Made by a program: the position numbers and the translations under genes
The notes under the pieces: model-generated
What the model saw: only the letters and a program-made list of their open reading frames with translations
Database searches by the model: none
Told to the model about the DNA's origin: nothing
Shown: positions 48,557-58,388 of the stretch, piece after piece
Numbering within the stretch: the first letter of the stretch is position 1
Layout of the letters: each line of letters starts with the position of its first letter
Source: Achromobacter deleyi
GTDB taxonomy: Bacteria > Pseudomonadota > Gammaproteobacteria > Burkholderiales > Burkholderiaceae_B
Direction: 5' to 3'
Assembly: GCF_016127315.1 (NCBI RefSeq)
Contig: NZ_CP065997.1
Coordinates: 3,038,001 to 3,102,000 of the forward strand
DNA length: 64,000 nt

Positions 48557-49750
48557 ATGTCCAAGGTCAATACCCTGTCCGCGCTGGCCAAGGCCGGCGC
48601 CCTGTCCGGCAAGCGCGTGTTCATCCGCGCCGATCTGAACGTGCCGTTCGATGACGCCGGCCGCATTTCCGAAGACACCCGCATCCGCGCCTCGGTGCCC
48701 GGCATCCGCCTGGCGCTGGACGCCGGCGCCGCGGTGATGGTTACCTCGCACCTGGGCCGTCCGAAAGAAGGCGAGCTGACCGAGGCCGATTCGCTGGCCA
48801 AGGTCGGCCAGCGCCTGTCCGAGCTGCTGGGCATGCCGGTGCCGCTGGTGCAGAACTGGGTCGACGGCGTCAAGGTCGAGCCGGGCCTGGTGGTGCTGCT
48901 GGAAAACTGCCGCGTCAACGTCGGCGAGAAGAAGGACGACGAGGCGCTGTCGCGCAAGATGGCGGCGCTGTGCGACGTCTACGTCAACGACGCTTTCGGC
49001 ACGGCGCACCGCGCCGAGGCCACCACGCACGGCATCGCGCGCTTCGCGCCGGTGGCCTGCGCCGGCCCGCTGCTGGAAGCCGAGCTGGACGCGCTGGGCC
49101 GCGCGCTGCATGAGCCCAAGCGCCCGCTGGTGGCGATCGTCGGCGGTTCCAAGGTGTCGACCAAGCTGTCGATCCTGCAATCGCTGGCCGACAAGGTCGA
49201 CCAGCTGGTGGTCGGTGGCGGCATCGCCAACACCTTCATGCTGGCGGCCGGGCTGTCGATCGGCAAGTCGCTGGCCGAGCCGGACCAGGTGGACCAGGCG
49301 CGCGCCGTGATCGAACTGATGAAGCAGCGCGGCGCGGATGTGCCGATCCCGGTGGATGTGGTGTGCGCCAAGGCGTTCGGCGCGGACGCCGAGGCCACCG
49401 TGAAGGCGGCCGATGAGGTCGCCGCCGACGACATGATCCTGGACATCGGCCCGCAGACCGCGCAGCAGCTGGCCGAGATCCTGAAGCAGGCCGGCACCAT
49501 CGTCTGGAACGGCCCGGTGGGCGTGTTCGAGTTCGACCAGTTCGCCAATGGCACCAAGGTGGTGGCGCAGGCGATCGCGGATTCCGAGGGCTTCTCGATC
49601 GCGGGCGGCGGCGACACGCTGGCGGCGATCGCCAAGTACGGCATCGGCGAGCAGGTCGGCTACATCTCGACCGGCGGCGGCGCGTTCCTGGAGTTCCTGG
49701 AAGGCAAGACGTTGCCGGCGGTGGCCGTGCTGCAAGAGCGGGCCCAGTAA
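48557..49750 (+). CDS. pgk: Phosphoglycerate kinase
   Basis: A 397-residue enzyme that makes ATP from 1,3-bisphosphoglycerate. Segments are [30 protein letters not shown] near residue 58, [17 protein letters not shown] and the nucleotide loop [26 protein letters not shown] precedes the start. It ends at a strong terminator. Confidence 0.97.
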   Translation: MSKVNTLSALAKAGALSGKRVFIRADLNVPFDDAGRISEDTRIRASVPGIRLALDAGAAVMVTSHLGRPKEGELTEADSLAKVGQRLSELLGMPVPLVQNWVDGVKVEPGLVVLLENCRVNVGEKKDDEALSRKMAALCDVYVNDAFGTAHRAEATTHGIARFAPVACAGPLLEAELDALGRALHEPKRPLVAIVGGSKVSTKLSILQSLADKVDQLVVGGGIANTFMLAAGLSIGKSLAEPDQVDQARAVIELMKQRGADVPIPVDVVCAKAFGADAEATVKAADEVAADDMILDIGPQTAQQLAEILKQAGTIVWNGPVGVFEFDQFANGTKVVAQAIADSEGFSIAGGGDTLAAIAKYGIGEQVGYISTGGGAFLEFLEGKTLPAVAVLQERAQ

Positions 49751-49770
49751 GTCGCTGGCCAGGCTCGATG

Positions 49771-49799
49771 AAAAGCCGCTCCCTTGGGAGCGGCTTTTT
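49771..49799. terminator. Bidirectional terminator after pgk
   Basis: AAAAGCCGCTCCC and GGGAGCGGCTTTTT form a 13-bp stem around TT with A and T runs on either side. It ends the tkt-gap-pgk transcripts and the convergent Bug-family gene. Confidence 0.92.
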
Positions 49800-49851
49800 C
49801 ATGGGCGATTCGCGTGCGGCGGGGGCGGCCATCGCCGCCCCCGCGCCGTGG

Positions 49852-50832
49852 CTACTCCATCTTCGCGCCCGACAGCTTGACGATGCCGGCGTAGCGGTCG
49901 ATCTCGGCGCGCATGAAGTCGCCGAAGGCGGCGGGTGTCTGGGCCGCGGGGACGATGGCGCCCATGGATTCCATGCGCTGGCGCATGGCGGGGTCGGCGG
50001 TGATGGCGTTGATGTCGCGGTTCAGGCGCGCCACGATGTCGTCGGGCGTGCCGGCGGGGGCGACGATGCCGTACCAGGCGGAGGCGTGCATGTCGCTGAC
50101 GCCGGCCTCGGCGAAGGTGGGCACGTCCGGCAGGGCGGGCAGGCGCTGGCGCGAGGCGACGGCGAGGGCGCGCAGGGCGCCGGCCTGGACCTGGGCCAGC
50201 GAGCCGGTGTCGATCATCATGTCGACCTGGCCCGCAAGCAGGTCGGAGACCGCGGGGCCGCTGCCCTTGTAGGGGATGTGCAGGATGTCGACGCCGGTGC
50301 GGGCCTTGAACATGGCGCCCGCCAGGTGCTGGGACGAACCGACGCCGCCCGAGCCGTAGTTGAGCTTGCCGGGCGCGGCCTTGGCGGCGTCGACCAGCTG
50401 CTGCGCCGACTGGTAGGGCGACTGCTTGGGCACTTCGAGGATGTTGGGGATCTCGGCGACGAAGGCGACGGGCGTGAAGTCCTTGATCGGGTCGAAGCCC
50501 AGGCGCGCATACAGGTGCGGGTTGGCGGCGTTGGTCGAGCTGGTGGCGACCAGCAGGGTGTAGCCGTCGGGCTTCTCGCGCACGAAGGCGGCGGTGCCGA
50601 TGTTGCCGCCGGCGCCGGCCTTGTTGTCGACGATGACGGTCTGGCCCAGGCGTTCGGTCAGGCGCTGCGCGAGCATGCGGCCCAGGGCGTCGGTGGCGCC
50701 GCCGGGGGGCCACGGCACCACCAGCTTGATGGGGCGGTCGGGGTAGGCCTGGGCCTGCGACAGGGCGGGGGCGACGGCGAGCGCGGCCAGGGCGAGCGCG
50801 CTCGCGGCGCGGCGCAGGAATGCGTGGGGCAT
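49852..50832 (-). CDS. Bug-family solute receptor (tripartite tricarboxylate transporter type)
   Basis: A 326-residue periplasmic binding protein of the Bordetella uptake gene family. The signal peptide ends after residue 29 ([10 protein letters not shown]). Family segments are [36 protein letters not shown] and [20 protein letters not shown] precedes the start at 50832. No TctA/TctB membrane genes are adjacent, as is usual for this amplified family. The ligand is unknown. Confidence 0.94.
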   Translation of the reverse strand: MPHAFLRRAASALALAALAVAPALSQAQAYPDRPIKLVVPWPPGGATDALGRMLAQRLTERLGQTVIVDNKAGAGGNIGTAAFVREKPDGYTLLVATSSTNAANPHLYARLGFDPIKDFTPVAFVAEIPNILEVPKQSPYQSAQQLVDAAKAAPGKLNYGSGGVGSSQHLAGAMFKARTGVDILHIPYKGSGPAVSDLLAGQVDMMIDTGSLAQVQAGALRALAVASRQRLPALPDVPTFAEAGVSDMHASAWYGIVAPAGTPDDIVARLNRDINAITADPAMRQRMESMGAIVPAAQTPAAFGDFMRAEIDRYAGIVKLSGAKME

Positions 50833-50925
50833 GGAGTCTCCTGATGCGCGATCCGGCAAGCGGCCGCGTTTGTTGTGTCCAGGACTCTACGCAATCCCCC
50901 ACTTGATAAAAAGGGATAAATATTT

Positions 50926-50942
50926 AAGGAATTTCATTCCTT
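50926..50942. promoter_or_regulatory. Inverted repeat upstream of the Bug gene
   Basis: AAGGAAT and ATTCCTT flank TTC, with a further GGGAAT half-site at 50945-50950. It lies in an AT-rich patch about 95 bases upstream of the Bug start codon and is a candidate regulator site. Confidence 0.5.
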
Positions 50943-51082
50943 TTGGGAATGGTGTGCCTTGTCCAGACGCCCTGGCGGGGCGGTTTGATGTGCCATCGGT
51001 TTTGGGGACGTAGACTGGTGTAGGCTTGGCGCTCGCCCGCGCCCCGCGGTTTCCTCTCCCGTTTCCTCCGCTTCGCCGCTCC

Positions 51083-52774
51083 ATGAATCTACGATTTCTT
51101 CCTGGCCTGAACAATTTCCGGGGCATCACCCGGGAGTCCGCCGGCCGCGATATCGCCGCGGGGTTGAGCGTGGCCGCGGTGGCGCTGCCGGTGGGGCTGG
51201 CCTATGCGGCGATGATGGGGGTGCCGCCGGTGGCGGGGCTGTGGGCGGCGATCGCCGGCATGCTGGGCTACGCGCTGTTCGGCTCCTCGCGCACGCTGAT
51301 CGTGGGGCCGGACACGGCCACCTGCACGCTGATCGCGGCGACGCTGACGAGCATGGCGCTGACCACGCCCGAGGACCGCCTGGTGGCCGCCACCGGCATC
51401 GCGCTGACGGTCGGGGTGGGCTGCCTGATCGCGCGGCTGCTGCGCCTGGGCGTGCTGGCCAACCTGCTGTCGCGGCCGGTGCTGATCGGCTACATGGCGG
51501 GGGTGGCAGTGACGCTGGCGTTGTCGCAACTGAGCGGCCTGACCGGCGTGGGGCTGCGCAACAGCGGGCTGGTGCATCCGTTCCTGGAGTTGTCGCGGCG
51601 GGTGTCGGAGATCCGCATTCCGACGCTGTGCCTGGGGCTGGCGTCGTGCCTGCTGCTGGTGGCGATCAAGCGCTGGCGGCCGACCTGGCCGGGGCCGATC
51701 ATGCTGGTGGTGGGCGCCTGCCTGCTGTCGTGGCTGTTCGATTTTCCCCGCCTCGGCATTGCGGTGGTGGGCGAGGTGCCGGCGGGCCTGCCGGCGCTGC
51801 GCCTGCCGGTGCGGCTCGAAGGCGTGGACAACATCCTGCTGGGCGCGGCGGGCGTGCTGGTGGTGAGTTTTTCCAGCGGCATTGTGACGGCGCGCAGCTT
51901 TGCCGCGCGCACTGGCGAGCACGTGGATCCGAACCGCGAGCTGGTCGGCTTCGGCGCGGCCAACGTGGCCGCGGGGTTGTTCCAGGGGTTCGTGGTGACC
52001 GGGGCCGATTCGCGCACGGCGGTGGGGCTGGCGGCGGGCGGCTCGTCGCCGCTGGTCGGCGTCAGCGCGGCGGTGGCGCTGGCGCTGGTGGTGGGCCTGC
52101 TGAGCGCGCCGCTGTACTGGCTGCCGCAGGCGGTGCTGTCGGCGATCCTGCTGCTGGCGGCCGCCAGCCTGTTCGACGGCCAGGCCTTCATGCGGCTGGC
52201 GCGGATTTCGCGCATCGAGCTGGCCTTCGGCATCCTGGCGGCGGTGGGCGTGGTGGGCTTCGGCGTGCTGCAGGGCGTGGCGGTGTCGGTCGGCGCCACG
52301 CTGCTGTACGCCATGTATGTGTCGGGCAATCCGCGCGACGCGCTGCTGGGCCGGCTGCCGGGCGAGTCGGTGCTGGGCAAGATGCACCTGAACCCGCAGG
52401 CGCAGCCGGTGCCGGGCACGGTGATCTGGCTGTTCGAGTCGTCGGTGTGGTTCTTCAACGCCGATGCATTCCGGCGGCGCGCGCGCGAGATCATCGAGCA
52501 GGCTGGCGACGCCACCTGGTTCGTGCTGGACGCCGAGGCCATGACGCAGGCCGACGCCGACGCCATCGAGGCCTTGTACGAACTGCGGCGCGAGCTGCGC
52601 GACCGCGGCATGGTGCTGCTGGTGGCGGGCGGCCACGGCCAGTTCCGCATGGCGCTGGAGCGTTCAGGCCTGGCCGAACGCATCGGCCGCGACAAGATAT
52701 TCCCGTCGCCCGAGCAGGCGGTCGAGGCCATCGAGCGCTGGCGCCAGGGGCCGGCGCCTGCCACTTTGTCCTGA
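51083..52774 (+). CDS. SulP-family anion transporter with STAS domain
   Basis: A 563-residue inner-membrane permease of the sulfate/bicarbonate/dicarboxylate SulP family. It has about 10-12 hydrophobic segments (ISRIELAFGILAAVGVVGFG among the later ones) and a C-terminal STAS domain from about residue 440 (VIWLFESSVWFFNADAFRRR). Conserved early segments are AVALPVGLAYAAMMGVPPVAG and FGSSRTLIVGPD. The ATG at 51083 (MNLRFLPG) is chosen from the signal to first-helix spacing. The substrate is not determined. Confidence 0.92.
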   Translation: MNLRFLPGLNNFRGITRESAGRDIAAGLSVAAVALPVGLAYAAMMGVPPVAGLWAAIAGMLGYALFGSSRTLIVGPDTATCTLIAATLTSMALTTPEDRLVAATGIALTVGVGCLIARLLRLGVLANLLSRPVLIGYMAGVAVTLALSQLSGLTGVGLRNSGLVHPFLELSRRVSEIRIPTLCLGLASCLLLVAIKRWRPTWPGPIMLVVGACLLSWLFDFPRLGIAVVGEVPAGLPALRLPVRLEGVDNILLGAAGVLVVSFSSGIVTARSFAARTGEHVDPNRELVGFGAANVAAGLFQGFVVTGADSRTAVGLAAGGSSPLVGVSAAVALALVVGLLSAPLYWLPQAVLSAILLLAAASLFDGQAFMRLARISRIELAFGILAAVGVVGFGVLQGVAVSVGATLLYAMYVSGNPRDALLGRLPGESVLGKMHLNPQAQPVPGTVIWLFESSVWFFNADAFRRRAREIIEQAGDATWFVLDAEAMTQADADAIEALYELRRELRDRGMVLLVAGGHGQFRMALERSGLAERIGRDKIFPSPEQAVEAIERWRQGPAPATLS

Positions 52775-52851
52775 CCATGCTGGCGGACGACGCTGTCGCC
52801 GCGCCATCCGTCCATGCCGATCCGTGCAAGCGACCGGGCCGCGGGCGGTCC

Positions 52852-53625
52852 TCAGTCGATGATGTGATAACCGCCGTCGATGTATAGCGTCTGCCCGGTC
52901 ATGCGGCGGGCGGCGTCGGTGGCGAGCCAGGCGGTGGCTTCGCCGACGTCGTCGATCGACACCAGGCTGCGCGCCGGCGCCTTGGCCTGGGCGCGGTCGA
53001 GCAGCGCGTCGAATTCGGCGATGCCCGAGGCCGCGCGGGTCTTGAGCGGCCCGGGTGAAATGGCGTGCACGCGGATGCCCTGCGGGCCGAGTTCGGCGGC
53101 CAGGTAGCGGGTGGCCGATTCCAGCGCGGCCTTTACCGGGCCCATCATGTTGTAGTGTTCGACCACCATCTGCGAGCCGTAATAGCTCATGCAGAACAGC
53201 GCGCCGCCACCGGGCATGAGCGGTTCGGCCAGCTTGGCCATGCGGATGAACGACCAGCACGACACGTCCATCGCCGTCAGGAAGCCGGCGCGCGAGCAGT
53301 CGGTGACGCGGCCATGCAGGTCGTCACGCGGGGCGAAGGCGATCGAGTGCAGCACGAAGTCCAGGCCGCCCCATTCGGCGGTGACGCGTTCGAACACGGC
53401 TTCCAGTTCACCCTCGCGCAGCAGGTCCAGCGGCATCAGCAGCGATGCGTCCACCTGGCGCGCCAGCGGCTCGACGTGCGGGCGCGCCTTGTCGTTCAGG
53501 TAGGTCACCGCCAGTTCCGCGCCCATGGCGCGGAATGCCTTGGCGCAGCCCCAGGCGATGGAGTCGGCGTTGGCGACGCCGGTGACCAGGCCGCGCTTGC
53601 CGGCAAGAGGCAGGGCGGCGTTCAT
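52852..53625 (-). CDS. fabI: Enoyl-ACP reductase FabI-type
   Basis: A 257-residue short-chain dehydrogenase of the FabI type that completes each cycle of fatty acid elongation. The nucleotide-binding GLVTGVANADSIAWGCAKA, the catalytic Tyr/Lys in YNMMGPVKAALE (Y-x6-K) and SYYGSQMV are conserved. Its start overlaps the ackA stop (ATGA). The link to pta-ackA is unusual for a housekeeping FabI, so it may be a second copy with a dedicated role. Confidence 0.93.
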   Translation of the reverse strand: MNAALPLAGKRGLVTGVANADSIAWGCAKAFRAMGAELAVTYLNDKARPHVEPLARQVDASLLMPLDLLREGELEAVFERVTAEWGGLDFVLHSIAFAPRDDLHGRVTDCSRAGFLTAMDVSCWSFIRMAKLAEPLMPGGGALFCMSYYGSQMVVEHYNMMGPVKAALESATRYLAAELGPQGIRVHAISPGPLKTRAASGIAEFDALLDRAQAKAPARSLVSIDDVGEATAWLATDAARRMTGQTLYIDGGYHIID

Positions 53626-54806
53626 CGTTGCTTCACCAGGGCCAGGGTGTGCTGGGCGATGATCAGCTCTTCATTGGTGCGCACCACGTACACGCCGATG
53701 CGGCTGTCGTCGCTGGAAATGCGCGGCCCGTGGTGCGCGTTGCGCTCGGGGTCGAGCTTGATGCCGAGCCAGCCCCAATGCTCGCTGATGGCCTGGCGGA
53801 TCTCGGCCGAGTTCTCGCCGACGCCGGCGGTGAAGACGATGCCGTCGATGCCGTTCATGGCGCAGCCCAGGCCGATCATGCCCTCGGCCACGCGCCAGGC
53901 GAAGTACTTGAGCGCCAGCCTGGCCGACGGCGCGTCGCTGGCCAGCAGTTCGCGCATGTCGTTGCTGATGCCGGACAGGCCCTTCATGCCGCAGTCGTGG
54001 TACAGCACGTGTTCGATGTCGTCGTGCGACATGCCTTGTTCCATCATCCACAGCACCACGCCGGCATCCAGGCGGCCCGGCCGCGTGCCCATCGGCAGGC
54101 CCTCGAGCGCGGTGAAGCCCATGGTGCTGTCGACGCTCTTGCCCTGGTGCATGGCGCAGGCCGACACGCCCGACCCCAGGTGCGCGGCGATGATCTTGCC
54201 CATCGCGATCTCGGGCAGCGCCTGGCGCAGCCGCTGCGCGATGTACTCGTACGACAGGCCGTGAAAGCCATAGCGCCGCACGCCTTGTTGGTACAGATGT
54301 TCGGGCAGGGCGTAGCGGTCGGCCACGTCCGAATGGCTGCGATGGAAGGCGGTGTCGAAGCACGCCACCTGCGGAATCCACGGACGGCGCTCGCGGATCA
54401 CGCGGATCGGCGCCAGGTTGTTGGGCTGGTGCAGCGGCGCCAGCGGCGTGAAGGTGTCGAGCTTGGCCAGGATGGCGTCGTCGATCAGCACCGGCTCGGA
54501 CAGGTCGGGGCCGCCATGCACCACGCGGTGGCCCACGGCCAGCGGCGCGCCGCCCAGGTGGCCGCTGAGCCAGGTGCCGACCACTTCCTGGCCGTTGGGC
54601 ACGTCGGGCGCGTGGCTGGGCGCGATGTCGCGTTCCACCAGCGTCTGGCCGGCGGCGTCGCGCACCCGCAGGCGCGGATGGCTGGTGCCGATGCCTTCGA
54701 GCTGGCCGCCCAGGCGCGGCGCCAGGGCCTGCTTGTCGTCGATGTCGTACAGGTAGAACTTGATGCTGGAACTGCCGGCGTTGATGACGAGAATGGTGTC
54801 GGACAT
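53622..54806 (-). CDS. ackA: Acetate kinase
   Basis: A 394-residue enzyme that interconverts acetate and ATP with acetyl-phosphate. Conserved segments are ILVINAGSSSIKFYLYD at the N-terminus, CFDTAFHRS near residue 155, KIIAAHLGSGVSACA and FTAGVGENSAEIR. The start at 54806 (MSDTILVIN) is chosen; an in-frame ATG at 54830 lacks a ribosome site. It is downstream of pta by 54 bases and overlaps fabI by four. Confidence 0.96.
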   Translation of the reverse strand: MSDTILVINAGSSSIKFYLYDIDDKQALAPRLGGQLEGIGTSHPRLRVRDAAGQTLVERDIAPSHAPDVPNGQEVVGTWLSGHLGGAPLAVGHRVVHGGPDLSEPVLIDDAILAKLDTFTPLAPLHQPNNLAPIRVIRERRPWIPQVACFDTAFHRSHSDVADRYALPEHLYQQGVRRYGFHGLSYEYIAQRLRQALPEIAMGKIIAAHLGSGVSACAMHQGKSVDSTMGFTALEGLPMGTRPGRLDAGVVLWMMEQGMSHDDIEHVLYHDCGMKGLSGISNDMRELLASDAPSARLALKYFAWRVAEGMIGLGCAMNGIDGIVFTAGVGENSAEIRQAISEHWGWLGIKLDPERNAHHGPRISSDDSRIGVYVVRTNEELIIAQHTLALVKQR

Positions 54807-54860
54807 GGAGTCGATCGCCTCTTGATGCAACGGACAAGGCGGGGCCTCGGCCCCGCCGCT

Positions 54861-55805
54861 TCAGGCCAGCGGACGCGCCTGCTGCGTGGCCAGGTGGTGC
54901 GCGTAGATCGCCGCTACCGCGCACGATGCCAGGCGCGAGCGCGGGCTGTCGGCGCGGCTGGTCAGGATGATCGGCACGCGCGCCCCCAGCACGATGCCGG
55001 CGGCCTCGGCATTGGCCAGGAACGTCAGGTTCTTGGCCAGCATGTTGCCGGCTTCCAGGTCGGGCACCACCAGCACCTGGGCCACGCCCGCCACCAGCGA
55101 GCGGATGCCCTTGATGCGGGCGGCGTCGGGGCTGATGGCGTTGTCCAGCGCCAACGGGCCGTCGAGCACGCCGCCGGCGATCTGGCCGCGGTCGGCCATC
55201 TTGCACAGCGCGGCGGCCTCGATGGTGCTGGGGATGCTGGGCGTGACCTGCTCCACCGCCGACAGGATCGCCACGCGCGGCTCGCCCAGGCCCAGGCCGT
55301 GGTGCAGGTCGATCACGTTGCGGATGATGTCGGCCTTGGTTTCGAGGTCGGGGAAGATGTTGATGGCCGCGTCGGTGATGAACAGCGGCTCGGCGTAGGT
55401 CGGCACTTCCATGATGAAGACATGGCTGATGCGCCGGCCGCTGCGCAGGCCGGTGGCGCGCGCCACGACTTCGTGCATCAGTTCGTCGGTGTGCAGGCTG
55501 CCCTTCATCAGCAGCGAGGCCTCGCCGCCGCGCACCAGGGCCACGGCGGTCTCGGCCGCGGCATGGCTGTGCGGCGCGTCGACGATGCGGGCGTCGCCCA
55601 GGTTCAGCTTGTGCTGCGCGGCGGTGTCGCGGATCTTGAGTTCCGGCCCCACCAGGATGGGACGCAGCAGCCCGAGGTCACGCGCTTCCAGCGCCGCCGA
55701 CAGCGACGGCTCGTCGCAGGGATGGGCGATGGCGCAGGCCGCGGGCGCCAGGGTCTGGGCGCGCGCGATGAGTTTGTCGTAGTGCGTGGAGGTGGGCAGG
55801 CTCAT
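54861..55805 (-). CDS. pta: Phosphate acetyltransferase, short type
   Basis: A 314-residue enzyme of the phosphate acetyl/butyryltransferase family that makes acetyl-phosphate from acetyl-CoA. Motifs are ILVGPELKIRDTA, SLLMKGSLHTDELMHEVV and VLVVPDLEAGNMLAKNLTFL. It is much shorter than the 700-residue E. coli Pta and lacks the N-terminal regulatory part. The start overlaps the DUF3141 gene stop (ATGA). Confidence 0.92.
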   Translation of the reverse strand: MSLPTSTHYDKLIARAQTLAPAACAIAHPCDEPSLSAALEARDLGLLRPILVGPELKIRDTAAQHKLNLGDARIVDAPHSHAAAETAVALVRGGEASLLMKGSLHTDELMHEVVARATGLRSGRRISHVFIMEVPTYAEPLFITDAAINIFPDLETKADIIRNVIDLHHGLGLGEPRVAILSAVEQVTPSIPSTIEAAALCKMADRGQIAGGVLDGPLALDNAISPDAARIKGIRSLVAGVAQVLVVPDLEAGNMLAKNLTFLANAEAAGIVLGARVPIILTSRADSPRSRLASCAVAAIYAHHLATQQARPLA

Positions 55806-58267
55806 TCCGGTTTGGCCTTGGCGGTGACGGGTTTGCGGACGCGCACGGGCGCGGCTGCTTTCTTGCGGGCGGCGGCCTTGACGGCCGCTTGCGGCGCGGA
55901 CTTGGCGGCGGCGGCCGCGGCGGCGCGGCGCGGGCGGGCGGCGGGCGCCGCGGTTTCCGCCGATGGCGCGGCGCCGCGTTTTGCCGCGGCCGGCTTGCGG
56001 CCGGCGGCTTGCGCCGGGGCCGACGGTTCCAGTTTCGCGGCCGCGGCGCGCACCGCCTTGCGCGCGCTCGGCGCCGGTTCATCTTTCTGCGCGCGGCGCG
56101 CGGCGGTCTCGAAGATCTGTTCCATCTCGGCCAGGCTGGCGCGCGCGGCGGGGCTCAAGGGCTGGGCCGCCTCCAGCACGTGCTTCATGGTCTCCAGCGC
56201 CTCGCGGATGGCGGCCGGCGACGAGCCTTCAAGCAGCTTGGGCATGGTCTGCAGCACGGCGGCCGAGTCCAGCCGCATCATCATGGCCTGGTCGCGGGTG
56301 ATGTCCTTGAATTCCTGCAGCGTCATGGCGTTGCCGGCCTCGGCGCGCATCTTGCGGATCAGCGCGAAGCTACGCTCGTCCAGGCCGCCCTCGGCGCCGG
56401 CCACGTACAGCAGCATGCGGATGGCCGCGACGCGCAGGCCGCCTTCCTGCAGCAGCGAACGCAGCTCGGCGGCGCGTTCTTCCATGAAGCGGCGGTGTTC
56501 TGGCGACACGCCGGGGTGGCGGCGCGGCTGGCTGTCCTTGCCGCCCAGGCCGGCCAGGTCCTGCACCAGCGGCGAGCCGTAGACGCCCATGAAGGTGCGC
56601 TCGTCGGCCGAGTCGCGCAGTTCCTGGAAGATGTTCAGGCTGGTCTCGATCAGCTTCGAGAACATTTCCTGCGCCTGCAGGAACGGGTTGTCGGCGGACA
56701 CCGGCTGGCGCTGCTCGCGCACCTGCTCGGCCACTTGGGCGATGGGCGCGATCAGCGGGTTGCGGTCGGACACCAGCTCATAGGGCAGGCGTAGCGGATG
56801 CAGGCGCTGGCTCCATTCGGCCGACTGCGGCGTCACCAGGGCGCGCACCCAGGGCTGCACGAAGCTGCGGTACATGCCCAGGTTGATGTCGGAGATGCGG
56901 GCCACGGCGGCAAAGCGCAGGTCGTCGTCTTCCTTGCGCTCGACGATGGCGCGCACGTCGTCCATGCGGCGCTGCTCGAACGACAGCACGTAGTTGCCGT
57001 AGGCCAGGTCGGCGTTGGGCGTGTCCGGCGTCTTGTCGGCGATCTCGGCCTGGTAGATGCCCGGCGGCAGCACATCGATCATGTCGATGTTGGAAGTGAA
57101 TTCCTGGTGTTCCTTGCGCGCCACGCTGCCGGACACGAAGATGCCCAGGTGGCCGATGCTTTCATGCACGGCGTAGACGATGGTCTGGTCGTGCGCCAGC
57201 ACCTCGGCGTCGTCCTGGTACAGGTCGGGGATCCAGCCCAGCGCCTGCGGCGGCGGGGTGATGTTGTCGCCCTTGGAGCAGAACACCACGATCGGCGAGC
57301 GGATGTTGCGCAGGTCGATGCGGATGCCGTCGGACGTGACCAGCCCGGCGGTCGACAGGCGGTTGCCGACGAACAGGTTGTCGACGATGTACTGGATTTC
57401 CGGCCCGTTCAGGAAGACGTGGCCGCCCCACCATTTCTCGAAGCTCAGGTAGCGGCCGGCCTCGGTGTCGACCTTGGAATACAGGTTGTACTGCTTGGAC
57501 CAGAGCGTGTTGGCGGGGTTGAGGTTCTCGAAGTTCTGCACCAGCCAGGCGCCATCGAACTTGCCGTCGCCCAGATCGCTGGTCAGGGCGGTGAGCCAGC
57601 TGCCGCCAAGCAGGCCGCCGGCGTAGCGCATCGGATTCATGCCGCGCCAGCCGGCCCAGTAGGACAGCGGCGCGCCGGCGATGATGATGGGGCCGAACAG
57701 CTCGGGACGCACGGCGGCGGTCATCATGATCTGCCAGCCGGCCTGGCAATTGGCCACCACCACCGGCTTGCCCTCGGCGTCGGGATGGCGGGCGATGATC
57801 TCTTCCAGGAAGTGGGCCTCGGCCATCATCACGTCTTCGACGGTCTGGGTCGGCACCGGCTGCGGCAGGAAGGTGGCGAAATAGCAGGGATGGCCGGCGC
57901 GTACCGCCACGCCGATCTCGCTCTCGGGCTTGAAGCCGCCGATGCCGGGGCCGTGGCCGGCGCGCGGATCGACCACCAGGAAGGGGCGCTTGATCGGATC
58001 GACCGTCACGCCTTCCGGCGGCTTGATGCGCAGCAGGCCGTAGTTGACCGGACGCGGCAGCTCGCGGCCGTCCAGCACCAGCTCGTACTCCATGCTGAGC
58101 ACATTGGGGGCCCGCTTGGCCATGTGGTCATGGTACTGGTTGCCGCGCTGGCGCATCACGTCGGCGAACAGGACGCCGCGCTGCCAGGCATCCACGGCAT
58201 ATTCATAGGCGGCCGTCCAGGGATTGAAGGACGGGGCGGGGACGCGATCGTTGCCGGATCCGGCCAT
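55802..58267 (-). CDS. DUF3141 protein, PhaC-like alpha/beta hydrolase with histone-like tail
   Basis: An 821-residue protein. Residues 60-400 form an alpha/beta-hydrolase related to poly-hydroxyalkanoate synthases: DPRAGHGPGIGGFKPESEIG, the nucleophile elbow VANCQAGWQ with Cys174 (Cys rather than Ser, as in PhaC), and VYAVHESIGHLGIFVSG with a late His. The middle is helical. The last 90 residues, from about 735, are rich in Lys, Ala and Pro and resemble histone H1-like or phasin tails. It heads the overlapping DUF3141-pta-ackA-fabI operon. AGGAGA precedes the start. A role in polyhydroxyalkanoate or acyl-phosphate metabolism is inferred from these features. Confidence 0.88.
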   Translation of the reverse strand: MAGSGNDRVPAPSFNPWTAAYEYAVDAWQRGVLFADVMRQRGNQYHDHMAKRAPNVLSMEYELVLDGRELPRPVNYGLLRIKPPEGVTVDPIKRPFLVVDPRAGHGPGIGGFKPESEIGVAVRAGHPCYFATFLPQPVPTQTVEDVMMAEAHFLEEIIARHPDAEGKPVVVANCQAGWQIMMTAAVRPELFGPIIIAGAPLSYWAGWRGMNPMRYAGGLLGGSWLTALTSDLGDGKFDGAWLVQNFENLNPANTLWSKQYNLYSKVDTEAGRYLSFEKWWGGHVFLNGPEIQYIVDNLFVGNRLSTAGLVTSDGIRIDLRNIRSPIVVFCSKGDNITPPPQALGWIPDLYQDDAEVLAHDQTIVYAVHESIGHLGIFVSGSVARKEHQEFTSNIDMIDVLPPGIYQAEIADKTPDTPNADLAYGNYVLSFEQRRMDDVRAIVERKEDDDLRFAAVARISDINLGMYRSFVQPWVRALVTPQSAEWSQRLHPLRLPYELVSDRNPLIAPIAQVAEQVREQRQPVSADNPFLQAQEMFSKLIETSLNIFQELRDSADERTFMGVYGSPLVQDLAGLGGKDSQPRRHPGVSPEHRRFMEERAAELRSLLQEGGLRVAAIRMLLYVAGAEGGLDERSFALIRKMRAEAGNAMTLQEFKDITRDQAMMMRLDSAAVLQTMPKLLEGSSPAAIREALETMKHVLEAAQPLSPAARASLAEMEQIFETAARRAQKDEPAPSARKAVRAAAAKLEPSAPAQAAGRKPAAAKRGAAPSAETAAPAARPRRAAAAAAAKSAPQAAVKAAARKKAAAPVRVRKPVTAKAKPE

Positions 58268-58281
58268 GGCGATCTCCTGTA

Positions 58282-58330
58282 GGTAGCTCCCGGCAGCGGG
58301 TGCTACCGGACCGGTTCCTCAAGTGGAACC
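58282..58330 (-). promoter_or_regulatory. Two hairpins in the leader of the DUF3141 operon
   Basis: GGTAGC/GCTACC (58282-58307) and GGTTCC/GGAACC around a six-base loop (58313-58330) form stable stems between the predicted start and the ribosome site. They may protect the 5' end or regulate translation. Confidence 0.45.
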
Positions 58331-58348
58331 AGCTGACTTGACCCCCCC

Positions 58349-58380
58349 ATTACACCTGATTGGATGTTGCATCGCAACAT
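58349..58380 (-). promoter_or_regulatory. Promoter of the DUF3141-pta-ackA-fabI operon with overlapping palindrome
   Basis: On the minus strand TTGCGA (58372-58377) and TGTAAT (58349-58354) are 17 bases apart. The perfect palindrome ATGTTGC-ATC-GCAACAT (58364-58380) covers the -35, so a repressor or activator is likely. Transcription would start near 58342. A PhaR-like polyester regulator is one guess from the TGC/GCA half-sites. Confidence 0.6.
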
Positions 58381-58388
58381 GGGGACGG

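Noticed and set aside
53628..56582. A 984-codon plus-strand frame opposite ackA-pta-DUF3141
   Set aside because: Antisense shadow across three strongly conserved genes.
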